Source: Acidithiobacillus thiooxidans ATCC 19377 (GTDB lineage Bacteria > Pseudomonadota > Gammaproteobacteria > Acidithiobacillales > Acidithiobacillaceae). Taken from it: a DNA stretch of 64,000 nt. This document shows, piece after piece, positions 44,809-52,786 of this stretch (positions are counted from its first letter, which is position 1; every line of letters starts with the position of its first letter). The stretch is taken from the NCBI RefSeq assembly GCF_009662475.1, contig NZ_CP045571.1:2044501-2108500 (forward strand), given 5' to 3'. The notes beneath the pieces were generated by a model, which was not told the DNA's origin, made no database searches, and saw only the letters and a program-made list of their open reading frames with translations. Position numbers and translations under genes: made by a program.

Positions 44809-45227
44809 TGCGGGTCGTCCTCGACACCAACGTGCTGCTGGCCGCACTGATCTCGTCGCACAGCACTCCAGACATCATTTATCGCGCTTGGCTTGCGGCA
44901 CGTTTTGAACTGGTGACAGGTGCAGCGCAGCTCGATGAACTGCGCCGGGTGAGCCGTTACCCGAAGATCAAGACCATCCTGCCTGCACATCGCATTGGCA
45001 CCATGATAAACAACATTCAGCGCGCCATTGTGCTCAACACGCTGCCGCCGCTACCGAAAGGTATCGAGGCCGACGATCCGGAAGATACCTTTTTGTTAGC
45101 GATGTCTCTGACTGGTAATGCTGATTACCTCGTGACTGGTGACCATCGCGCCGGTCTGCTCCGACGCGGTAACATCGGCCGCACGCGCATCGTCACACCA
45201 GTCACCTTCTGCGCCGAGGCACTTTAA
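44808..45227 (+). CDS. PIN-family toxin (TIGR00305 type)
   Basis: The 139-residue protein opens MRVVLDTNVLLAALISSHSTPDIIYRAW and contains DDPEDTFLLAMSLTGNADYLVTGD, the pattern of the TIGR00305 PIN group. First Asp, the Glu in LDELRRV, and the late Asp cluster are intact. It directly follows its antitoxin gene with a one-base overlap, so this pair looks functional. Confidence 0.82.
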   Translation: MRVVLDTNVLLAALISSHSTPDIIYRAWLAARFELVTGAAQLDELRRVSRYPKIKTILPAHRIGTMINNIQRAIVLNTLPPLPKGIEADDPEDTFLLAMSLTGNADYLVTGDHRAGLLRRGNIGRTRIVTPVTFCAEAL

Positions 45228-45321
45228 CTTCAAGCCAATGTCGTGCCGCCGAGGCATTCGGTCTGCAGGTGGTATCCGAGAGCGCGCGCATCCAGTCTCC
45301 AGCCCGCGCAGCGCGCTTCGA

Positions 45322-45762
45322 ATGATCCTGCTCGATACGAACGTGATTTCGGAAACACAGCGCCAGGAGCCTCAAGCGCGTGTCCTTGACTGGCTCGACG
45401 CGCAAGCGCTAGAAACGCTCTACCTGTCCGCGATCACGGTAGCCGAGCTGCGGGAAATTGCCCAAAAACTTGACCGTGCAGAGATTCTACCGGAAGCAGA
45501 TTATCACCTGAGTTTTTCCGATTCTGTACAGCTTTTTCGTGAGCTTACGCCAGCGCGGTTGGTGCTGCTGAAACATCTCAAAAAGAATGGCCCACAGTCC
45601 ATCTACGAGCTAGCCAGGCAGTTGAACAGGAACTACAGCAACGTGCATACCGATGTTCAGAAACTCACAGAGCACCACCTTATCGACAAAACGGAAGATC
45701 AGCAGATTTTTGTGCCTTGGGACGATGTGGAAATTCACCTGTCCTTGAGCGCCGTGGCTTAA
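45322..45762 (+). CDS. Chimeric ORF: VapC/FitB N-terminus fused to an HVO_A0114-type HTH domain
   Basis: Residues 1-44 (MILLDTNVISETQRQEP ... AITVAELR) equal the start of the toxin encoded at 47714, and the DNA upstream includes the end of its antitoxin gene. After GAGCTGCG the sequence changes to EIAQKLDRAEILPEADYHLSFSDSVQLFRELTPARLVLLKHLKKNGPQSIYELARQLNRNYSNVHTDVQKL, a winged-helix protein of the kind used as antitoxin in HVO_A0114/TumA pairs. The frame is continuous, so a 146-residue hybrid could be made. Whether it is expressed or simply scar tissue is open. Confidence 0.65.
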   Translation: MILLDTNVISETQRQEPQARVLDWLDAQALETLYLSAITVAELREIAQKLDRAEILPEADYHLSFSDSVQLFRELTPARLVLLKHLKKNGPQSIYELARQLNRNYSNVHTDVQKLTEHHLIDKTEDQQIFVPWDDVEIHLSLSAVA

Positions 45763-45914
45763 CCTTCTCCCCGCCCTGGAACGGCGGGGAGTTGAGACTG
45801 CGCACCCTCTCACGCTATGTGACCATCAGCACGTCTAAAACCATCAATATCTCTGACCGTACTCACATGCTGACCTTGCTCAAGGAAATGTTAGCTGCTT
45901 GGAGCAAGACCTGA

Positions 45915-46280
45915 TACAGTGGTGCAATTGTATATGAGCCAGGCCGAAATCGGGCATTGGAGCTCACGGCAGGTCGTAATTTGATCGCGCCAAGTTCCGT
46001 TCACTGGGAAATGGGCAATGCCTTTTCGGCCATGATCAAACGTGGTCGTACGACATTGAAGCAGGCCACAGCATGCCTGGATGCCTATTCTGAGATTTCC
46101 ATCAAGCTGGTTGAGGTGAATCTGAATCAAGCTTTGGCTCTTGTATCCAAGCATCGCATCTACGCATACGACGCCTACTTGCTGGTGTGCGCCATGCAAT
46201 CCCATTCACCACTGCTTACCCTTGACCAACCTCTTAAACAGGTGGCTGAGTCCTTGAGTATCAAAATCCTGGAGGTCTAG
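45915..46280 (+). pseudogene. PIN toxin missing its N-terminus
   Basis: The frame encodes IVYEPGRNRALELTAGRNLIAPSSVHWEMGNAFSAMIKRG and later YAYDAYLLVCAMQSHSPLLTLDQ, the middle and end of a PIN toxin. The first 20 or so residues, with the first catalytic Asp, are absent: an in-frame TGA at 45912 precedes and no ATG is available; TTG 45957 would give a 107-residue fragment. Its antitoxin follows after 3 bp. Confidence 0.65.
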
Positions 46281-46283
46281 CTC

Positions 46284-46514
46284 ATGAAGGTCTACACATT
46301 CTCTGAAGCTCGTCAAAAGTTCTCGACCGTACTTGATTCAGCCCAACTTGAAGGGGCGGTGAAAATCACACGTCGAGATGGTCGCGCATTCCTCATCCGC
46401 CCGGTTCAGAAATCTCTGTCTCCTCTGGACGTCAAGGGCGTGAAGTTGAATCTCAGCCGAGACGAAATTGTCAGCGCTGTTAGAGAAGGGCGCGAGCGTG
46501 AAGCCCGCAGCTAA
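46284..46514 (+). CDS. Phd/YefM-type antitoxin
   Basis: The 76 residues open MKVYTFSEARQKFSTVLDSAQLEGAVKITRRDGRAFLIRP, the Phd fold, and end in a basic/acidic helix. It lies behind the truncated PIN gene, so the antitoxin remains while the toxin is broken. Confidence 0.75.
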   Translation: MKVYTFSEARQKFSTVLDSAQLEGAVKITRRDGRAFLIRPVQKSLSPLDVKGVKLNLSRDEIVSAVREGREREARS

Positions 46515-46607
46515 CAAATCGTTGCAGCGGACGTTTGACCCGGCACCTGCAATAAACAAAACAGACAAGGTCGCAGAAAAGGAAAAAAATCGCATACACT
46601 CATAAGG

Positions 46608-46986
46608 TTAGGTAACCAGGCTAATACTCTGACCCTGTTCGGGTTTGAATAATAAAACAGCCTGATCTGGAGTGGCCGCCTCAATACCGAATGACAAGAA
46701 ATGCCGGGGATTTCGCGTAATCACAACAAGATGATTAAGCTTCGCGATGTCTGCAATCACTGCGTCCGCCATGCCCGGATGATGACCCGCAGCCGAGGAT
46801 AAGGCTTCCAGCCGGCCGGACAATACAGCGCCATGGGCATCCAACCCGAGGATTTTATCCCCATAATTCGCCATCAAGCCCAAAAGCCATATTCTGAGAT
46901 CAGCCGCTTTCGCTGTGGCGCCTTTGCTGTCTAAAAACACCCGGCGAGAGCATGGAAATAACATCCGTGTCGAGCAAAAAACCCAT
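46608..46986 (-). pseudogene. VapC-type toxin with frameshift
   Basis: The start overlaps the antitoxin stop (TGATG) and reads MGFLLDTDVISMLSPGVF, then the frame meets a stop within 10 codons. The remainder, KGATAKAADLRIWLLGLM ... GMADAVIADIAKLNHLVVITRNPRHF, continues in another frame with the late PIN Asp residues. One small insertion or deletion near 46940 would explain it. Confidence 0.7.
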
Positions 46987-47237
46987 CACAACTCTACGGG
47001 GCGTGACGGCTGCGGGTTGCGCCCAATGGGCGAATCACCCGGAAAAGTTTTGAGGTAGTGCACAAGCCCAGGCGGTTTTGATTGCATTGACTGACGAACC
47101 GCTTCTGCGACATCCACGGATACCAATGCGGCAACCGGTTTACCGTGTCGGGTGATGGTGACCACCTCGCCATTCATGGCTTCATTTACCATGCTGGAAA
47201 ATTTGGCCTTGGCGTCTTTGAGATTGATCGTCAACAT
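46986..47237 (-). CDS. Phd/YefM-type antitoxin of the broken vapC
   Basis: The 83-residue protein begins MLTINLKDAKAKFSSMVNEAMNGEVVTITRHGKPVAALVSVD, a classic Phd/YefM N-terminus, and ends with SKPPGLVHYLKTFPGDSPIGRNP. AGGGCTTCAT-type sequence precedes the ATG. It seems intact although the toxin behind it is frameshifted. Confidence 0.75.
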   Translation of the reverse strand: MLTINLKDAKAKFSSMVNEAMNGEVVTITRHGKPVAALVSVDVAEAVRQSMQSKPPGLVHYLKTFPGDSPIGRNPQPSRPVEL

Positions 47238-47330
47238 GATGAAGCCCTCTTGACATAAAAGTAGTCACCGGTGGTCACCATAGGTCAGCGATTCAAAAAC
47301 TTCAAGCCAAGGCCTTGTCCAAGCGGCGGG

Positions 47331-47406
47331 CCACTTTCCGGCGTATAAGTGATACTCCTGCTACTTTTTAGGCGCGTCCCGGGCATCGCTGGCAGCTTGC
47401 GCCTTG
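47331..47406. repeat. 76-bp copy of the junction at 54811
   Basis: CCACTTTCCGGCG ... GCTACTTTTTAGGCGCGT ... CATCGCTGGCAGCTTG matches 54811-54886, which spans the end of the SCP2-like gene and the convergent remnant. A more diverged copy lies at 48259-48320. These are gene fragments and not terminal repeats of a known element. Confidence 0.75.
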
Positions 47407-47459
47407 ATGTCATATCCATACAATGGGTGCATTGATAGACTTTAATGGAGATATATCAA

Positions 47460-47717
47460 ATGGCCAACGTGAACGTAAGAAATCTGCCCGATGAGGTGCA
47501 TCGGGCTATCCGCATCCAAGCCGCCCATCATGGCCGCAGCACCGAGGCGGAAATCCGTGACATTCTGGAGCGGGCAGCCAAGCCGGAGGGGCGCGTGAAA
47601 CTTGGCTCGTTTCTGGCCTCTATGGCTCGCGAGACGGGTGGCCTGACGGATGAAGAAGTCGCCCTCTTCGAGAACGCGCGCATCCAGTCCCCAGCCCGTG
47701 CAGCGCGCTTCGAATAA
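47460..47717 (+). CDS. FitA-type antitoxin
   Basis: The 85 residues read MANVNVRNLPDEVHRAIRIQAAHHGRSTEAEIRDILERAAKPE, an Arc-like ribbon-helix-helix with the family phrase AEIRDIL, and a toxin-contacting tail ending SPARAARFE. The TAA stop overlaps the position where the toxin gene should start. Confidence 0.82.
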   Translation: MANVNVRNLPDEVHRAIRIQAAHHGRSTEAEIRDILERAAKPEGRVKLGSFLASMARETGGLTDEEVALFENARIQSPARAARFE

Positions 47718-48139
47718 TCCTGCTCGATACGAACGTGATTTCGGAAACACAGCGCCAGGAGCCTCAAGCGCGTGTCCTTGACTGGCTCGACGCGCAAGCG
47801 CTGGAAACGCTCTACCTGTCCGCGATCACGGTAGCCGAGCTGCGTGCGGGTGTCGCGCTGATGCCGGTCGGAAAGCGCCGGATCAGCCTGCATGAAAACC
47901 TGGAAAAGCGCCTGCTGCCGATGTTCGCCAATCGGGTGCTGTCGTTCGATATGACTTGCACGAAAGCCTATACAGAGCTGCTGGTCAAGTCCCGCGCTGC
48001 CGGCTTGGCGGTCGAAACGGCCGCTGCCTTCATTGCCGCCGTCGCCCTTGCCAACGGCTTTGCCGTCGCTACCCGTGACACCACCCCTTTTGAGGCTGCC
48101 GGGCTGAACGTCATCAATCCATGGGAGGCGGTACAATAA
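47714..48139 (+). CDS. FitB/VapC-type PIN toxin, start codon altered to ATA
   Basis: In the related copy at 45322 the toxin starts ATG ATC CTG CTC GAT. Here the same site reads ATA ATC CTG CTC GAT, so the ATG is lost, though the antitoxin still ends there (TAA instead of TGA). Downstream the frame is intact: LLDTNVISETQRQEPQARVLDWL, LYLSAITVAELRAG, FAVATRDTTPFEAAGLNVINPW. CTG 47720 or GTG 47735 might start translation, the latter deleting the first catalytic Asp. Expression is probably weak or absent. Confidence 0.7.
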   Translation: MILLDTNVISETQRQEPQARVLDWLDAQALETLYLSAITVAELRAGVALMPVGKRRISLHENLEKRLLPMFANRVLSFDMTCTKAYTELLVKSRAAGLAVETAAAFIAAVALANGFAVATRDTTPFEAAGLNVINPWEAVQ

Positions 48140-48153
48140 TAAACCTGAAAACA

Positions 48154-48258
48154 ATGGTGTATTTGGATGCCAGCTTTATTGCACCATTGTTCATAGCGGA
48201 AGATACAAGCGATGATGTGGAACACTACCTACAACATCTTGGAGAAGATTTGTCCACG
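48154..48258 (+). pseudogene. PIN toxin N-terminal fragment
   Basis: MVYLDASFIAPLFIAEDTSDDVEHYLQHLGEDL is the beginning of a PIN-domain toxin with its first Asp. After about 35 codons it is replaced by the diverged copy of the 54811 repeat, so the catalytic remainder is lost. Confidence 0.65.
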
Positions 48259-48424
48259 CCACTGTCCGGCGTATGGGTAATATTCCCGCTACTTATATTA
48301 GGCACGTCCTGGGTATCGCCCAAAGTTTTACCTTAACAAGGGGGCGCAGGTACTCGCCACACAACCATTTCCGAGAGATCGCCATTAGGCGCAACATCTC
48401 TAAGTGACGCTTTCGCCGTAGCCC

Positions 48425-49984
48425 TCACCGCACGATCCGCCAGAGCAGATCCTGCCACTGGGGCAGGATTTTTTCGGGGAGGTAGCGGGCACTTTGGGTG
48501 GCACCGGCGGCGCGCAAAGACTCCTGTATTTCGGCGGCATCAGGGTGATAAATCATTTGCCGCAGCACCTGCACCAGGCTGCCGGTATCGTAGGGGTCAA
48601 AATAGCTGGCGGCTTCGCCATACACTTCACGATGCACCGGAATATCCGAAGCCGCTACCACACCTCCGCAGCGCATGGCTTCCACCCCGGAAAAATCAAA
48701 ACCTTCGCCCACGCTGGGGCACACCGTCACCACCGCCTGCCGGAATAACAAACGCAGGGCTTCAGCGGGCACACTATGGAGCAAAAACAGACTGCCCTGC
48801 TCTATCCATGGCAAAAACCCCTCCAGCGCGGTCTGATAATCCCAGCCGATATGCCCGACAATAATCAGCTTCAGGTCCGGGTCCATGGTACTGCGCAAAG
48901 CTTCCCAGGCTTCCAGCAGGCGGCTGTGATTTTTGCGCGGCTCCACGGTAGAAACCATCAACACAAAACGGCTGTCTGGTCCCAGAGCATCGGCATAAAA
49001 ACGGGTTTTTTCTTCTTCATTGCCAAAAGCCCGGGATAATTTATAGACCTTGTATTTTTCTTGTTTGCCTTTGATTTTCCCCTCAAACTCACCATGCAAA
49101 TGGCGGCGGACAATACCGGGAATGCGCTCTGGCTCGGGTTCTGCCGGAAAATAATGACTGGGCAGCATGTTATGAATCGTGTGGGCCAAAGGCTCGGCTT
49201 CCGGGAACAGATTCAGCAAATCCCGGCGGGTCGCGTTCGATACGCACACAAAATGCGCACCCGCCCGCACATTGGCAGCCATCGCCTGAAAATGGCTGGC
49301 CTGATGAAAAGCCCGGTCGGAAATCGTGTGGGGCATCAACACCGGAATGGCATCATGATAATGCACCAGCAGCGCCGTGCCCTTATTCACCCGCGCCGGG
49401 AAAGGCGTCTGGGCAATCAGCACATCCACCCCTTGGGTATTCAGGCGCGGATAGCGGGACGCCAAAGAAAGCTGGGCGCGTTCAATACCCACCAAATGCA
49501 TGCTGCGCCAAGGGTAAGCACAAACCCGATAATCCCCGCGCAGCACCGCCTCCCGATCAGCCGCAGGCAAACTACGCCCATATAATTCCTGCCAAACGTA
49601 GTCCCGAAAATAGCGGGTCTCAAAATGCCCCAGTGGAATTGCCCCCATCCCCATCCAGGCTTTTCCGCGCAGGCGCCAGCTTTGGATAAGATTTTCCAGC
49701 CATTCGGCGACATCCCCTTTCCAGTCCACGGCAGTGCGGCCTTTCAGGGCCACCACCACCCGCGCAAAACGATGCACCCGCTCGGCCTCACTGAGGGACT
49801 TATGCCCATAAACACCACCGCGCACGCTGCGTTTGGACATCTGCAGCAAGCCCGACAATTCCACATCGGGCAAACGGGCCAACACCCCGTAAAGCAAGCG
49901 GGTTTCCTGAGGAATCCCGTAAAAGCCATCCAGGGCGGGGCGCATTTCCATGAGTATACGGAGGTTATTTGGTTTATGCTCCAT
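48425..49984 (-). CDS. Glycosyltransferase, GT4 family
   Basis: The ATG after AGGAAG gives 519 residues beginning MEHKPNNLRILMEMRPALDGFYGIPQETRLLYGVLA. The nucleotide-sugar-binding half has LMVSTVEPRKNHSRLLEAWEAL and [34 protein letters not shown], with the E-x7-E pattern of retaining GT4 enzymes. It would transfer a sugar, often mannose or a deoxyhexose, from a nucleotide donor in the cytoplasm. It lies 40 bp behind the FkbH-like gene in the leftward cluster. A deleted partial copy exists at 43295. Confidence 0.88.
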   Translation of the reverse strand: MEHKPNNLRILMEMRPALDGFYGIPQETRLLYGVLARLPDVELSGLLQMSKRSVRGGVYGHKSLSEAERVHRFARVVVALKGRTAVDWKGDVAEWLENLIQSWRLRGKAWMGMGAIPLGHFETRYFRDYVWQELYGRSLPAADREAVLRGDYRVCAYPWRSMHLVGIERAQLSLASRYPRLNTQGVDVLIAQTPFPARVNKGTALLVHYHDAIPVLMPHTISDRAFHQASHFQAMAANVRAGAHFVCVSNATRRDLLNLFPEAEPLAHTIHNMLPSHYFPAEPEPERIPGIVRRHLHGEFEGKIKGKQEKYKVYKLSRAFGNEEEKTRFYADALGPDSRFVLMVSTVEPRKNHSRLLEAWEALRSTMDPDLKLIIVGHIGWDYQTALEGFLPWIEQGSLFLLHSVPAEALRLLFRQAVVTVCPSVGEGFDFSGVEAMRCGGVVAASDIPVHREVYGEAASYFDPYDTGSLVQVLRQMIYHPDAAEIQESLRAAGATQSARYLPEKILPQWQDLLWRIVR

Positions 49985-50024
49985 AAAATTCAACTTCCTG
50001 TTTATGATAATAAAGTTGACCTTG

Positions 50025-52022
50025 TCATGGCCGAATCCAGGTCGGCCATTCAGGCGCAACGCTTCCACGCCACAAACTCTGTTCCGCGTCCCAGACCAGG
50101 CCCTGCTCAGGCCAGAAATCCCGGCAGGCATCATTGCGGCCAGTGGCACTAAAATGACCGAGAAATTCATCATGCCCACCGGCCTGTATCTGGCGCACAG
50201 CTTCGGCCAGGAGAGCAGTTTCAATGCCCAGGCCAAATACCCGGCAAGACAGTACCATCTGCATGATGGCATTGGACTGCAACAAAGCCAGGGCAATCAG
50301 CCCATGAGGGGCAAAACGGTCTTGCGTCGAAACGGCGAGCAAAACACCCCCCGCCGCCAGCCAGTTTTGCAGTTCTGCATCGCTCCAGCGCCGGCCAGTG
50401 GTATTGAACTGATTGGTTTTGTTGAGTAGCTCCAGCGCACGTGCATAGCGGGGATGCCTGCCATCGGTCACGGTCTCCACCTGCAGAGTGAGCTGCAAGG
50501 ACTCCAGCCAGGCCGCCCTATCCATGTTCTCAGCCGCTGCATCCCGCTGTTTTTTGGCCTGAACCAGTTCGGTGCGCCGGGCAGACTCTGCCGACACATG
50601 GGCGACCTGCGTTTCCACAGCATAGAGCAGCAGATGACGCCATTGCTCCGGGTCACCGCTGAGGGTCCGCATCTGCGGGTAAGCATGGCTGACTTCGGCA
50701 ATTTCCAGAGGGTTATCATCTATAAACAGCACATATTCAGGTAACAGGTTGGTTTCTGCCAAAATCTGCGCAATGGCCTGAGACTTGGGTTGCCAACTGA
50801 TGTGTACCGCGCAGAAATCCTCCAGACGCAAGCGGCTCCCCCAGACTTTGGCAAAATTTTCGCGGGTACTGATGTCCTCATTTTTGCTGCAAATAGCCAG
50901 CAAAATTCCGCGTGCCTTGCAGGCCAGCAGGGCCTCGGCATAACCCAGGGGCCAACCTTCGGTGACCTCCAGCGGGATAATCTCATCCAGCTCCGCCAAC
51001 ACGCCTTTCCAGAGGGTATTATCCAGATCGGTAATAATCAGTTTGACCTGCTGATCACCCCGCAAAATCTGCAAAGCAGCCTGTACTTTTTCCAGAATCC
51101 CCAGATGAATCAAATCTCCCTGCCGACTACTGCGCATGCCCCCATGGGTGAAATGGGTAACATAGCCATCATAGGCCGTGCTATCGCCGTAATGCAGGCG
51201 CAAATCGTTCAGCTCCAGATAAAAAGCACGGTGCTGCACCGCCAGGGCCTCTTCCAATGCGTCATTCAGGTGGCGAATCAATGCATATAAGCTATTCTGA
51301 CGATTACGCCCCAGCAGACCGTTGATCCGGGGCATGGGCTCCAGAAAACCCAGGAAAAACACAGGAAGCCCATCGGGTAAGGCCGCCAGTATGCGCTGCA
51401 CCTGGTTTTGCAGTTGCTGACCAGCCCGTTCCCGCAAATCGGACCAATCCACATCAGCGCGCAGATGAAATAAATCCCCATCGCCGTTTTCCGCCACCAT
51501 ACTCAGCAAAGAACGCAGGGTCAGTTGCACCAGCACCCCGTCAAAATCCTCCGCAGAAAGCAGGGGCACATGATCATGAGGTCCAGAATCCATCAGATAG
51601 TGTTTAACGGGCCAACTCGCTGCGAGCGCGGTTTGCAGCAGGCCTTCCACCTGACAAGTACCCAGTAAAGCTATACGGGGTGGTTTGCGGTTTTGAATAG
51701 CTCTTAAGTAAGGCGTTGGAGAATGTTGTTCTCTTTCTTTCCAATCCAGTAGTGCAGAAAAATTTTTCTGGCGTTGATTGTAAGCCTGTCCTTCTACAGA
51801 ATTTTGAAGCGCCTGTATAACTCGCTGACGTCCCCGAGATGATTGTACACGCTGCAAATAGAAGCTTTTTCCTGTAGGGTCTATGTTTCGCCCCAGATAC
51901 TTCAAATAAACCGCGTCCAAAAAAGCGTCATTATCCAGTTTCTGTAAACTCGCGGCATCCGCAACGGAACTCTTACGCTGTAGCCAATGCAGCCGCCACG
52001 ATATTTTTACCTTGCTCGCCAA
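50025..52022 (-). CDS. FkbH-like HAD-IIIC/GNAT protein with N-terminal DUF4214
   Basis: A TTG eight bases after the methyltransferase stop is the likely start; the frame is open further upstream but would overlap that gene by 220 bp. The 665 residues are ordered as a DUF4214 domain (NDAFLDAVYLKYLGRNIDPTGKSFYLQRV), an SGNH-like region opening IALLGTCQVEGLL, a HAD domain with IITDLDNTLWKGVLAE and YVLFIDDNPLEI, and a GNAT-like end (VLSCRVFGLGIETALL). FkbH enzymes charge glyceryl units on carrier proteins in polyketide pathways; in glycan clusters they may add acyl or glyceryl groups. The substrate is unknown. Confidence 0.8.
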   Translation of the reverse strand: MASKVKISWRLHWLQRKSSVADAASLQKLDNDAFLDAVYLKYLGRNIDPTGKSFYLQRVQSSRGRQRVIQALQNSVEGQAYNQRQKNFSALLDWKEREQHSPTPYLRAIQNRKPPRIALLGTCQVEGLLQTALAASWPVKHYLMDSGPHDHVPLLSAEDFDGVLVQLTLRSLLSMVAENGDGDLFHLRADVDWSDLRERAGQQLQNQVQRILAALPDGLPVFFLGFLEPMPRINGLLGRNRQNSLYALIRHLNDALEEALAVQHRAFYLELNDLRLHYGDSTAYDGYVTHFTHGGMRSSRQGDLIHLGILEKVQAALQILRGDQQVKLIITDLDNTLWKGVLAELDEIIPLEVTEGWPLGYAEALLACKARGILLAICSKNEDISTRENFAKVWGSRLRLEDFCAVHISWQPKSQAIAQILAETNLLPEYVLFIDDNPLEIAEVSHAYPQMRTLSGDPEQWRHLLLYAVETQVAHVSAESARRTELVQAKKQRDAAAENMDRAAWLESLQLTLQVETVTDGRHPRYARALELLNKTNQFNTTGRRWSDAELQNWLAAGGVLLAVSTQDRFAPHGLIALALLQSNAIMQMVLSCRVFGLGIETALLAEAVRQIQAGGHDEFLGHFSATGRNDACRDFWPEQGLVWDAEQSLWRGSVAPEWPTWIRP

Positions 52023-52027
52023 CGTAC

Positions 52028-52783
52028 TCAGCGCCCCCGCCGCACATACATTTCCACACCCCAATGACCACCATGATCTTCCAGACGGGTATGGATTTCC
52101 TGAATCCCGGCTTCCTGAAAAGACTGGACCAGACGGTTCAGATTGTAGGCATTCATCTGCATGTGCGGTTCTTTCAGTGGTTTCCCTCGCAGGGCATTGA
52201 CCAGCAAACGGCCGCCCGGTACATGGTGACTCAAAAAAGTGGAGCACGGATGTCGAGGCATGACTTGTGCGTATTTGAAATGGAAAACTGCCATTCCGCC
52301 CGGTGCCAGATGGGTCAATAACTGCTGCAAGAGGCGTTGTCCTCGTGCTTCAGGAATATGCTGAAACACAATAAAAGAAAGCATAAAGTCAAACTTTTTG
52401 CTGGCAACTCCCGAAAGCTGATCATCGGCCAATAGCCATTGCACATTGTGCAGGTCGGCTAATTGGGCAAGGCGCCGGGCCTCACTGAGCATCGCCGGAG
52501 CCACATCCAGCCCCGTCACCTGCCCAAAGCGCCGCGCCAAAGGCAAGGACAGCCGCCCTACCCCGCAGCCAAAATCCAGCGCACTACCCGTCTGCCCGTT
52601 GGCACCAAAAAAGCGCGTGCATTGGTCCAACACCATATTGACGTAACGCTGACCGGAATCCAAAAATTGCGAGAGCTGCGCATCGGAAAGCGCTGGCTCC
52701 GCATAAGCCGCCTCACTCAACACCCCAAAATAAGGCCGCTCGCGCGCAATATGCCGCCAATCGGCATTACTGTCAGGAAGCAT
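52028..52783 (-). CDS. Class I SAM-dependent methyltransferase
   Basis: The 251-residue protein has the SAM-binding motif LDFGCGVGRLSLPLARRFGQVTGLDVAPAML, motif II around WLLADDQLSG and FDFMLSFIVFQHIPEARGQRLLQQL. It probably methylates a sugar or acts at the glycan end, as is common beside KpsT-type exporters. It starts 4 bp behind the ABC ATPase remnant and ends just before the FkbH-like gene. Confidence 0.85.
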   Translation of the reverse strand: MLPDSNADWRHIARERPYFGVLSEAAYAEPALSDAQLSQFLDSGQRYVNMVLDQCTRFFGANGQTGSALDFGCGVGRLSLPLARRFGQVTGLDVAPAMLSEARRLAQLADLHNVQWLLADDQLSGVASKKFDFMLSFIVFQHIPEARGQRLLQQLLTHLAPGGMAVFHFKYAQVMPRHPCSTFLSHHVPGGRLLVNALRGKPLKEPHMQMNAYNLNRLVQSFQEAGIQEIHTRLEDHGGHWGVEMYVRRGR

Positions 52784-52786
52784 GGC

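Noticed and set aside
45767-45791. Hairpin CTCCCCGCC-ctggaac-GGCGGGGAG as an IS200/IS605 end
   Set aside because: No TnpA or TnpB gene or second end is nearby, and no cleavage site could be shown; a simple stem behind the chimeric gene explains it.
52023-52247. Longer N-terminus of the FkbH-like protein
   Set aside because: It would overlap the methyltransferase gene by 220 bp and encodes Cys/Ser/Arg-rich sequence without family similarity.
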